A DNA stretch of 7,297 nucleotides from Kiritimatiellia bacterium (GTDB lineage: Bacteria > Verrucomicrobiota > Kiritimatiellia > RFP12 > UBA1067). Below the pieces are notes generated by a model that was not told where the DNA came from, did no database searches, and saw nothing but the letters and a program-made list of their open reading frames with translations. The DNA is taken from assembly GCA_017412325.1 (NCBI GenBank), contig JAFPYE010000030.1, forward strand, positions 1-7,297, read 5' to 3'. Made by a program: the position numbers and the translations under genes. Positions 1 through 5,624 of this stretch are shown here, in pieces. The first letter of the stretch is position 1. Each line of letters opens with the position of its first letter.

Positions 1-2
1 AC

Positions 3-839
3 GCGAAGAAGGGCGGATGGACGCACAGCGAACATCCGACCCTCACCGGTCAATATCTAGACATCCACGGCTACCTGGGTTCGCCCGGCCCCTCGCACCT
101 GGACATCAACCCGCTCCTCCTCGGCGTGCTCGCCGCGGTCGACATGGGCCGCTCCCTGCGCGAGACGCTGCGCCGGATCGCCGACCCCGTCGAGCGCGAC
201 CGCATGAAGCGCGAGTTCCTCCGCAACGTCCGCCGCCTCCGCCGCCCCGTCTACTACGCGCGCGAGACGGAGCGCCGCCGCCAGCTCGCCGCCGACCGCC
301 GCAAGGTCGTCCGCCGCACCGTCGCCGCGCCCAAGCCCGAGCCCGCCGAGATTCTCGCCGCCTGGAACGCGCGCAAGACGTCCCGCGCGGCCGCGATCCG
401 CCTCGGCGGCCTTCTCGACACGCTCGCCTGCCACGTCGACAGCTGCCTCCGATTTGACGAATTCGGCAACGTCGTCGGGCGCAACGGCGGCATCCTCGGC
501 TGGCTGCGCGCATGCCTGCCCGAGCTCGCGCCGAAATACAAGACGCTCATGCGCTACAAGGCGCTCGCGACGCGCCTGCGGCAGCTGACGGACACGCACG
601 ACCCCGTCCCCACCTCCCGGCTCCTCGAGGAGCCGCTGGGCGAGGCGGTGGCGCGCCTCCTCGCCGAGCCGTCGCCCGCGTTCGCTCGGCTCTTCGACGA
701 GGTCGACCGCCAGCTTTCGCCCGAGACCGTCTTCCTGGACGCGCCGCAACTCCGGCCCGGCCTCGCGCGAAAGGGCCCGCCGCGCCGCCCGCCCCCATCC
801 AAGTGGCGCAAAAGACGCAGACGAGTAGATTCCGCCTAG
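3..839 (+). CDS. Unrecognised Arg-rich basic protein, 5'-truncated
   Basis: I do not recognise this protein. The frame is open from the left edge to TAG at 837-839, so 278 codons of its 3' end are present and the true start lies outside. A GTG at 126 is in frame, but the well-ordered sequence upstream of it (WTHSEHPTLTGQYLDIHGY and following) argues that it is internal. Visible in order are a leading segment with HPTLTGQYLDIHGYLG, a strongly basic predicted helical stretch with many RR pairs (about 180-330), a middle helical block (about 385-590) with the phrases FDEFGNVVGRNGG and YKTLMRYKALATRLRQL, and a Pro/Arg-rich tail ending KWRKRRRRVDSA. The WLRACLPELAPKYKTLMRYK block loosely recalls RYM-type helix-turn-helix segments of phage or plasmid proteins, which with the high positive charge suggests nucleic-acid binding. 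That is inference. No catalytic motif, signal peptide or membrane segment is visible. The absence of stops, GC-rich third positions and coherent residue pattern support real coding. Confidence 0.75.
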   Translation, partial: AKKGGWTHSEHPTLTGQYLDIHGYLGSPGPSHLDINPLLLGVLAAVDMGRSLRETLRRIADPVERDRMKREFLRNVRRLRRPVYYARETERRRQLAADRRKVVRRTVAAPKPEPAEILAAWNARKTSRAAAIRLGGLLDTLACHVDSCLRFDEFGNVVGRNGGILGWLRACLPELAPKYKTLMRYKALATRLRQLTDTHDPVPTSRLLEEPLGEAVARLLAEPSPAFARLFDEVDRQLSPETVFLDAPQLRPGLARKGPPRRPPPSKWRKRRRRVDSA

Positions 840-856
840 CCAGCAAACGTTCTTTT

Positions 857-865
857 TGATATAAT
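857..865 (+). promoter_or_regulatory. Extended -10 promoter of guaB operon
   Basis: TGATATAAT is a perfect extended -10 (TGn plus TATAAT) in the short AT-rich island between the unknown gene and guaB. No good -35 hexamer lies 16-18 nt upstream, which is typical for extended -10 promoters. The expected transcript start is near 872, giving a leader of about 40 nt before the ATG at 913. It probably drives guaB, rsmE and the sulfatase together, since no other promoter-like sequence is visible before those genes. Confidence 0.7.
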
Positions 866-867
866 TT

Positions 868-880
868 GTCCGCAACGGAC
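868..880 (+). promoter_or_regulatory. Dyad at predicted guaB transcript start
   Basis: GTCCG-CAA-CGGAC is a perfect 5-bp inverted repeat with a 3-nt centre. Its centre (874) falls within two bases of the transcript start predicted from the -10 box at 860-865. It could be a repressor operator or simply a small hairpin at the 5' end of the mRNA. No T-run follows, so it is not a terminator. Purine control of guaB is known in other bacteria, but nothing here identifies the regulator. Confidence 0.3.
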
Positions 881-897
881 GCAATGCGCCCTTGAAC

Positions 898-901
898 GGA
901 G
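898..901 (+). promoter_or_regulatory. Shine-Dalgarno site of guaB
   Basis: GGAG lies 11 nt before the ATG at 913. It falls inside the longer frame that would begin at TTG 892, so it supports ATG 913 as the true start. Confidence 0.6.
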
Positions 902-912
902 TAGAGACTGAC

Positions 913-2409
913 ATGAACAAGTACATGGATGCATTCATGAAGACCTTCCCCTACGAAGGTCTCACCTATGATGATGTGACGCTGGTCACGCAATACGCGG
1001 ACTTCCTGCCCGACGACACGTCGCTCGAAACGAAGCTGACGAGCCGCACGAAAATGAAGATCCCGTTCATGTCGGCGGCGATGGACACCGTGACTGAAAG
1101 CGCGATGGCGATCGCGATGGCGCTCGCGGGCGGCATCGGCTGCATCCACAAGAACCTGGAGGAGGACGACCAGGCCGCGCAGGTCGCGAAGGTGAAGAAC
1201 TACCTGAATGGCCTCATCGCGACGCCCATCTGCTTCCACGAGAACGACGACATCAGCTTCCTCCGCTCGGAGAAGAAGCGCATGGGGCTCAAGTTCAACG
1301 GCTTCCCCGTGCTGGACGACAAGGACCGGCTCGTCGGCATGATCACCTCGTCCGACATGCGCTTTGCGCCGATGGACGCGATGAAGCTCCGCGACGTGAT
1401 GCAGAAGGCGCCGATCACTGCCGCGCCGAACACGACGCTCAAGAAGGCCTACGACCTGATGCGCGCGGCGAAGGTCGGCAAGCTGCCGCTCGTCGACCGG
1501 CAGGGCCACGTCGTCGGGCTCTACAGCTTTACCGACGTGCAGCGCCTGATCGAGAACCGCAATCCGTCCTACAACTGCGACGACAAGTTCCGGCTGCGCG
1601 TCGCGGCGTCCGTCTCGGGCGGCAAGGGCGACCTCTCGCGCATGGAGAAGCTCGCGGCGGCGGGCGTGGACGCGGTGGTCGTCGACTCGGCGCACGGCCA
1701 CTCGAAGGGCATCATGGACATGACGAAGTACATCGTCAAGAACTTCCCGAAGGTGGACGTGATCGCGGGCAACATCGCGACGGGCGAGGCGGCGGTCGCG
1801 CTTGCGAAGTGCGGCGCGCACGCGGTCAAGGTCGGCATCGGCCCGGGCTCCATCTGCACGACGCGCGTCGTTTGCGGCGTGGGCATCCCGCAGCTGACGG
1901 CGGTCTACAACGCGGCGAAGGCGCTGCGCGGCTCCGGCGTCGCGGTCATCGCGGACGGCGGCATCAAGCTTTCGGGCGACGTCCCCAAGGCGCTTGCGGC
2001 GGGCGCGGACTCGGTGATGCTCGGCTCGGTGCTCGCGGGCACGGAGGAAAGCCCGGGCGAGAAGATCTATTCGAACGGCCGCCAGTACGTCGTCTACCGC
2101 GGCATGGGCTCGATGGCCGCGCTGAAGAACGGCAAGGGCTCGCGCGCGCGCTACTTCCAGGACAACGAGGCGGAGGACGATCTCGTGCCGCAGGGCATCG
2201 AGGGCATGGTGCCGTATTCGGGCCGCGTCCACAGCATCATGACGCAGTTCTGCGGCGGGCTCAAGGCGTCGCTCGGCTACTGCGGCACGAAGACGATCGC
2301 CGAGCTGCAGGAGCGGGGCAAGTTCTACCGCGTGACGGCGGCGGGCCAGCGCGAGGCGCGCCCGCACGACATCACGATCACGAAGGAAGCGCCGAACTAC
2401 CGGGCGTGA
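913..2409 (+). CDS. guaB: Inosine-5'-monophosphate dehydrogenase
   Basis: Cytoplasmic enzyme that oxidises IMP to XMP with NAD+, the committed step of GMP synthesis. The product is 498 residues (E. coli GuaB 488). The TIM barrel opens with [11 protein letters not shown] and [10 protein letters not shown] (50-59). It is interrupted by a pair of CBS domains at about 105-160 and 165-215, of the kind that bind nucleotides and regulate this family. The barrel resumes with DSAHGHS (258-264), GNIATGEAA around N287, and the catalytic loop GPGSICTTR with the nucleophile Cys315 and Thr317. ADGGIK follows with the IMP-binding Asp348, then the flap YRGMGSM...RYFQ with the Arg413-Tyr414 dyad. All expected catalytic residues are present. 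I chose ATG 913 over an upstream in-frame TTG (892) because GGAG precedes the ATG and the protein then begins at the usual place for the family. It is the first gene of an operon, with rsmE starting 28 nt after its stop. Confidence 0.97.
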   Translation: MNKYMDAFMKTFPYEGLTYDDVTLVTQYADFLPDDTSLETKLTSRTKMKIPFMSAAMDTVTESAMAIAMALAGGIGCIHKNLEEDDQAAQVAKVKNYLNGLIATPICFHENDDISFLRSEKKRMGLKFNGFPVLDDKDRLVGMITSSDMRFAPMDAMKLRDVMQKAPITAAPNTTLKKAYDLMRAAKVGKLPLVDRQGHVVGLYSFTDVQRLIENRNPSYNCDDKFRLRVAASVSGGKGDLSRMEKLAAAGVDAVVVDSAHGHSKGIMDMTKYIVKNFPKVDVIAGNIATGEAAVALAKCGAHAVKVGIGPGSICTTRVVCGVGIPQLTAVYNAAKALRGSGVAVIADGGIKLSGDVPKALAAGADSVMLGSVLAGTEESPGEKIYSNGRQYVVYRGMGSMAALKNGKGSRARYFQDNEAEDDLVPQGIEGMVPYSGRVHSIMTQFCGGLKASLGYCGTKTIAELQERGKFYRVTAAGQREARPHDITITKEAPNYRA

Positions 2410-2437
2410 GCGCGCGGCCGGCGGAGGGGGCCTGGGG

Positions 2438-3193
2438 ATGCATCGGCTGGCGGCGGCAACGCACGAATTGGCGCGGGAGCGTCCGGCGCTTTCGGCGGAG
2501 GCGATGCGCCACCTGAAGGTGCTGCGCCCCAAAGACGGCGAGGAAATCGAACTTTTCGACGGGTGCGGCGCGACGCGCCTCTGCCGCTACGACGCGCGGG
2601 CGAAGGAACTCGTGGCGGCCGCCCCGGTCGTGGTGCGCGCGGCGCGGCGCGTGCGCGTGACGCTCTTCGCGTGCGTGACGAAAGGGGCGCGCTGGGACTG
2701 GACGGTCGAGAAGGCGACGGAACTGGGCGTGGCGCGGATCGTGCCCGTCCTCTCGGCGCGGACGATCGTGCGCATCGGCGCGGCGGAACGCGCGGCCAAG
2801 CGCGAACGCTGGCAGAAGATTGCGGAGGAGGCGGCGCGCCAGTCGGACGCGGTGTGGCTGCCGGAGGTCTCCGAGCCGGTGACGTTTGCGGCGGCGCTGG
2901 AACGCGTGAAGGGGACGACGTGCTTTGTCGGCGCGCTGACGGAGCCGAAGTCCGCGCCGCTCGCGGCGGCGGTGGCGCAGGCGCTTGAGAAGACGGCGTG
3001 CGCCGACTGCGCGCTCTTTGTCGGGCCGGAGGGGGACTTCACGCCGGACGAGCTCGCGGCGCTCGTCGCGGTGGCGGTGCCGACGAGTTTCGGCGAGACG
3101 ATCCTGCGCGCGGAGACGGCGGCGATCTACGGGCTTTCGGTTTTGACGGCGGCGCTCGACGCCGCACACGCGAAAGGAGCGAACACACGATGA
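2438..3193 (+). CDS. rsmE: 16S rRNA (uracil1498-N3)-methyltransferase RsmE
   Basis: Methylates N3 of U1498 in helix 44 of 16S rRNA, near the decoding centre, using S-adenosylmethionine. The 251-residue length is normal. The N-terminal PUA-like RNA-binding domain (about 1-65) shows the family opening MHR, then RHLKVLR and LFDGCG. The C-terminal SPOUT methyltransferase domain has KGARWDWTVEKATELGV (82-98), EEAARQS (130-136), the SAM-binding VGPEGDFTPDE (195-205) and the knot motif FGETILRAETAA (218-229). These motifs together are diagnostic. Translation starts at ATG 2438 with a purine-rich GGAGG at 2423-2427. The gene sits 28 nt after guaB, and its TGA overlaps the ATG of the sulfatase (ATGA at 3190-3193), so it is the middle gene of the operon. 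Confidence 0.95.
   Translation: MHRLAAATHELARERPALSAEAMRHLKVLRPKDGEEIELFDGCGATRLCRYDARAKELVAAAPVVVRAARRVRVTLFACVTKGARWDWTVEKATELGVARIVPVLSARTIVRIGAAERAAKRERWQKIAEEAARQSDAVWLPEVSEPVTFAAALERVKGTTCFVGALTEPKSAPLAAAVAQALEKTACADCALFVGPEGDFTPDELAALVAVAVPTSFGETILRAETAAIYGLSVLTAALDAAHAKGANTR
3173..3179 (+). promoter_or_regulatory. Strong Shine-Dalgarno site of the sulfatase
   Basis: AAAGGAG lies 10 nt before ATG 3190, inside the end of rsmE. It fixes the sulfatase start at 3190, although the same frame is open well upstream, and the twin-arginine signal begins right after this ATG. Confidence 0.75.
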
Positions 3194-4776
3194 ACACGAC
3201 ACGGCGGCAATTCCTGTTCGGGGCGGGCGCGGCGGCAACGCTGATGTCCGCGCGCGGCGAGGAGCTGGTGAAGCTGGCGGGCGACAACCGCCTGAACATC
3301 CTCTTCATCATGACCGACGACCATGCGGCGCATGCGATCTCGGCCTACGGCAGCCGCGTCAACCGGACGCCGAACCTCGACCGGCTCGCGGCGGAGGGCA
3401 TGATCTTCTCCGACGTGATGTGCACGAACCCGATCTGCACGCCGTCGCGCGCGGGCATCCTGACGGGACGCTACTCGCACAAGAACGGCGTGCCCGTGTT
3501 CAATTCGCTCTCGCCGTCCATCGAGACGGTCGGCGGCTACCTGCGCAAGGCGGGCTACTACACCGCGTTCATCGGCAAGTGGCACTGCGGCGGGCCCGCG
3601 TCCGTGCGCAACGCCGACTGGGACAAGTGGCTCGTCTACGAGAACCAGGGCAACTACATCGACCCGTGGTTCTGGGAGCGCAAGGCGGACGGCACCGTCG
3701 GCAAGCTGACGTTCCCCGGCGAATACGCGACGGAGAACATCACCAAGGTCACGCAGGGGATCCTCGACACGGCGCTCGCGACCGGCAAGCCGTTCTTCGC
3801 GATGATGCACCACAAGGCGCCGCATCGCAACTGGATTCCGAGCGAGAAGTACCGCGCGCAGTTCCGCGCGCTGACGCTGAAGGAAATCCCGCTGCCGGAG
3901 ACGGTCTTCGACGATTTCGAGGGACGCGCGACGCCGATCAAGACGACGGCGATGACGCTCCTCCGGCACATGCGCCCGGGGCTCGACCTGAAGCTGGCGG
4001 AGTTCTTCGCGGAAGGGCACGTCTTCGAGTTCGAGGGCCGGACGTACGAGGGAAAGAAGAACGAGCAGGGCCAGTTCGTGGACGCGTGGCCCGACGGCAT
4101 GGACGACCGCGCGAAGATTGCGCTCGCCTATCTCCGCTACATGCAGGACTACCTCGCCGTCGTGCAGTCGGTGGACGATTCGGTGGGCGACATGATGGCC
4201 TACCTGAAGGCGAAGGGCGTCGACCGGAACACGCTCGTCGTCTACACGAGCGACCAGGGCTTCTTCCTTGGCGACCACGGGCTGTACGACAAGCGCTTCA
4301 TCATGGAAGAGACGCTGAAGATGCCGTTCATCGCGCGCTGCCCCGCGCTGATCCGGCCCGGCACGGTCAACCACGACCTCATCGCCAACATCGACTTCGC
4401 GCCGACGTTCCTCGACATCGCCGCCGTGCCGAAGCCCGACGAGATGCAGGGCGACTCGTTCCTGAAGAACCTGGAGGGCCAGACGCCCGCCAACTGGCGG
4501 CAGTCGCTCTACTGCCGCTACTACGTCGAAGGCGGCGAGCACAGCACCGCCGCGTGGTATGGCGTCCGGACGAAGACCGACAAGCTCGTCTACTACTACA
4601 AGCGCGACGAGTGGGAGTACTTCGACCTGACGAGCGATCCCGACGAGCTGAAGAACCGCTACGCCGACCCGTCGTGCGCGGCGCGCATCGCGGAGCTGAA
4701 GCAGGCGATCGCGGACTTGCGCGCGAAATACGGCGACGAGGACCAGTACCAGAACTGCAGCGAATATTCGCTGTAA
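3190..4776 (+). CDS. Tat-exported formylglycine-type sulfatase (S1 family)
   Basis: Predicted type I sulfatase that hydrolyses a sulfate ester, most likely on a sulfated glycan, outside the cytoplasm. The 528-residue product opens with a twin-arginine signal (TRRQFLFG at 4-11, then an Ala-rich segment to about residue 21). The signature CTPSRAGILTGRY starts at Cys83, the residue converted to formylglycine in this family. Other active-site elements are present: MTDDHA with metal-binding Asp43/Asp44, HHKAPH (207-212, with Lys209 and His212), SDQG with Asp355, and GDHGLYDKR (361-369, Lys368). The C-terminal subdomain carries WYGVRT and EWEYFDLTSDPDELKN, as in glucosamine-6-sulfatase-like and arylsulfatase-like members. 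The substrate cannot be assigned from sequence alone. Maturation needs a formylglycine-generating or anSME enzyme, and none is in the window. The gene is translationally coupled to rsmE by a 4-nt overlap, and its stop lies 5 nt from the convergent tRNA gene. Confidence 0.93.
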   Translation: MNTTRRQFLFGAGAAATLMSARGEELVKLAGDNRLNILFIMTDDHAAHAISAYGSRVNRTPNLDRLAAEGMIFSDVMCTNPICTPSRAGILTGRYSHKNGVPVFNSLSPSIETVGGYLRKAGYYTAFIGKWHCGGPASVRNADWDKWLVYENQGNYIDPWFWERKADGTVGKLTFPGEYATENITKVTQGILDTALATGKPFFAMMHHKAPHRNWIPSEKYRAQFRALTLKEIPLPETVFDDFEGRATPIKTTAMTLLRHMRPGLDLKLAEFFAEGHVFEFEGRTYEGKKNEQGQFVDAWPDGMDDRAKIALAYLRYMQDYLAVVQSVDDSVGDMMAYLKAKGVDRNTLVVYTSDQGFFLGDHGLYDKRFIMEETLKMPFIARCPALIRPGTVNHDLIANIDFAPTFLDIAAVPKPDEMQGDSFLKNLEGQTPANWRQSLYCRYYVEGGEHSTAAWYGVRTKTDKLVYYYKRDEWEYFDLTSDPDELKNRYADPSCAARIAELKQAIADLRAKYGDEDQYQNCSEYSL

Positions 4777-4780
4777 AAAA
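4775..4780 (-). terminator. T-run after tRNA-Arg
   Basis: On the minus strand the encoded CCA end is followed by G and then TTTTTT. A T-run right after the stable GC-rich acceptor stem could terminate the tRNA transcript. The same bases on the plus strand form part of the sulfatase TAA stop. There is no separate hairpin, so this call is tentative. Confidence 0.4.
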
Positions 4781-4781
4781 C

Positions 4782-4858
4782 TGGCGGTCCTGGCGGGACT
4801 CGAACCCACTACCCGCTGCTTAGAAGGCAGCTGCTCTGTCCAGATGAGCTACAGGACC
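4782..4858 (-). tRNA. tRNA-Arg (anticodon UCU)
   Basis: A complete 77-nt cloverleaf reads on the minus strand. The acceptor stem GGTCCTG pairs with CAGGACC, discriminator G is followed by an encoded CCA, and U8 and A9 are present. The D stem is GCTC/GAGC with a 9-nt loop containing GG. The anticodon stem GCTGC/GCAGC encloses loop CTTCTAA, giving anticodon TCT, which reads AGA and AGG. A 5-nt variable loop is followed by T stem GTGGG/CCCGC with loop TTCGAGT. All stems pair, with one G-T in the T arm, so the gene looks intact. AGA and AGG are rare in the neighbouring genes, which use CGC, so this is probably a minor decoder here. It lies downstream of tilS on the same strand, with its own candidate promoter. 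Confidence 0.96.
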
Positions 4859-4869
4859 GCGATGCGCAA

Positions 4870-4896
4870 GCGGCAATAGTATATCATTTTTGCCGC
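4870..4896. repeat. 7-bp inverted repeat around tRNA promoter
   Basis: GCGGCAA (4870-4876) and TTGCCGC (4890-4896) are perfect inverted arms around a 13-nt AT-rich centre. That centre contains the tRNA -10 box and the tilS stop codon. On the minus strand the arms read GCGGCAA then TTGCCGC. It could be an operator on the tRNA promoter or a hairpin ending the tilS mRNA. No T-run follows on the minus strand. Confidence 0.4.
4878..4886 (-). promoter_or_regulatory. Extended -10 promoter of tRNA-Arg
   Basis: The minus strand reads TGATATACT, an extended -10 whose TGA is the stop codon of tilS. The predicted transcript start is near 4871, about 13 nt before the mature tRNA 5' end at 4858, a plausible short leader for RNase P. 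No clear -35 is seen upstream, within the tilS coding end. Confidence 0.6.
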
Positions 4897-5555
4897 GTCA
4901 GCAGGCGCGTGATCTTCGCGATGTGCGGGACGAGGTTGGGGTCGAGGTGCTGCTCCAGGAAGGGGATGACGCGGTGGCGCACCTTGTTGCGCTCGATGGA
5001 CGTGTCGTCGTTCGAGGCGTCCTCGCGCCACGTCTCGCCGTACTTGCGCAGGTAGTCCTTCAGCTCCGCGTCGCGGCAGCCGAGGAGCGGCCGCACGAAC
5101 GTGATCGCGCCGACCTGCGTGCGCTCCTTGATGCCGGCGAGCCCCTCGGGGCCCGACGCGCGGCGGATGCGCATGAGGAACGTTTCGGCGACGTCGTCCA
5201 TGTGGTGGCCGGTCGCGATGGCATCGAGCTTCAGCGTGCGGACGCACCTCGAGAAGAACGCGAGCCGCACGCGCCGCGCCGCCATCTCCAGCGATTCGCC
5301 GCGCGCCGGGACGACCGTGGCGTGGCAGCCCTTGAACGCGACGCCGAGCCGCCGCGCGAGCGCGCGCACGAAGCGGTATTCCTCCTTCGATTCGCGCCGC
5401 AGCCCGTGGTCGACGTGCAGGATGACGAACCGTTCGGCGGCGTTCTTCTTCTTGCCGCCCTTGGTGAGCAGGAACGCCAGCGCCACCGAATCCGACCCGC
5501 CGCTCACGGCGAGCCCGATCCGCCCCGGCGGCAGGATGGCGCGATTGATTTTCAC
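4884..5555 (-). CDS. tilS: tRNA(Ile)-lysidine synthetase, short form
   Basis: TilS ligates lysine to C34 of tRNA-Ile(CAU) using ATP, switching its decoding from AUG to AUA and its charging from Met to Ile. The 223-residue product has every catalytic motif of the N-type ATP-pyrophosphatase domain: P-loop SGGSDS (18-23), HVDHGLR (47-53), GHHMDD (116-121), RPLL (155-158), and W176-RED with RN (189-190) and RHRVIP. It ends soon after this domain, so the C-terminal tRNA-binding regions found in longer TilS proteins (430-440 residues in E. coli) are absent. The stop is clean and no remnant follows, so this looks like a natural short form. The start is GTG 5555. The frame is open upstream to a TAG at 5595-5597 but offers no other start codon, and no Shine-Dalgarno sequence precedes it. 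Divergent from the efflux porin gene. tRNA-Arg follows on the same strand. Confidence 0.94.
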   Translation of the reverse strand: MKINRAILPPGRIGLAVSGGSDSVALAFLLTKGGKKKNAAERFVILHVDHGLRRESKEEYRFVRALARRLGVAFKGCHATVVPARGESLEMAARRVRLAFFSRCVRTLKLDAIATGHHMDDVAETFLMRIRRASGPEGLAGIKERTQVGAITFVRPLLGCRDAELKDYLRKYGETWREDASNDDTSIERNKVRHRVIPFLEQHLDPNLVPHIAKITRLLTRQK

Positions 5556-5561
5556 GTGAAA
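5550..5561. promoter_or_regulatory. Perfect palindrome over the tilS start codon
   Basis: TTTCACGTGAAA is a perfect 12-bp palindrome centred on CACGTG. It covers the GTG start of tilS and lies about 47 nt upstream of the predicted transcript start of the divergent porin gene. The position suits an operator acting on both genes. Chance occurrence cannot be excluded, and no regulator gene is adjacent. Confidence 0.35.
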
Positions 5562-5567
5562 TAGTTT

Positions 5568-5573
5568 ATCATA
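5568..5573 (-). promoter_or_regulatory. Candidate -10 of tilS
   Basis: The minus strand reads TATGAT (5 of 6 to TATAAT) in an AT-rich patch. It would start transcription near 5561, leaving a leader of about 6 nt before the GTG at 5555. There is no TGn extension and no clear -35, so the call is weak. Confidence 0.35.
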
Positions 5574-5585
5574 ATCGCCGCCGGA

Positions 5586-5601
5586 TGTGTTATACTACAC
5601 A
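5586..5601 (+). promoter_or_regulatory. Porin-gene promoter inside a TGTGT/ACACA dyad
   Basis: TGTTATACT (5588-5596) is an extended -10 element that predicts a transcript start near 5603 and a leader of about 22 nt before ATG 5625. The hexamer TATACT is exactly bracketed by perfect inverted 5-bp arms TGTGT (5586-5590) and ACACA (5597-5601). Such a dyad over the -10 would suit a repressor operator. Efflux genes are often under local repressors, but none is in the window. Confidence 0.55.
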
Positions 5602-5624
5602 ATCACAGACAGGATGAAAGACCT

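Noticed and set aside
3..839. Codon use of the left-edge gene as a sign of recent transfer
   Set aside because: It favours CCC over CCG more than guaB does, but the efflux porin also uses many CCC codons, so the difference is within the range of this window.
868..880. Riboswitch or terminator in the guaB leader
   Set aside because: The leader is only about 40 nt, with one small dyad, no T-run and no recognisable aptamer core.
892..912. TTG start seven codons upstream for guaB
   Set aside because: The ribosome-binding GGAG lies inside this extension and the family alignment fits ATG 913.
2410..2437. Separate promoter for rsmE
   Set aside because: The 28-nt gap is GC-rich and holds only a ribosome-binding site, so co-transcription with guaB is simpler.
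57..2532. Long minus-strand frames opposite the unknown gene, guaB and the start of rsmE
   Set aside because: They are low-complexity Arg/Ala/Val-rich shadows of GC-rich coding on the plus strand, with no recognisable motif, and they overlap certain genes.
2998..3189. Upstream extension of the sulfatase frame over the end of rsmE
   Set aside because: It runs through rsmE in another frame. The Shine-Dalgarno site and twin-arginine signal mark ATG 3190.
3127..4809. 560-residue minus-strand frame opposite the sulfatase
   Set aside because: Shadow frame caused by high GC. The plus strand encodes an intact sulfatase with all active-site motifs.
4782..4858. tRNA-Arg as a mobile-element attachment site
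   Set aside because: The tRNA is intact, and no integrase or duplicated tRNA 3' end is visible in the window.
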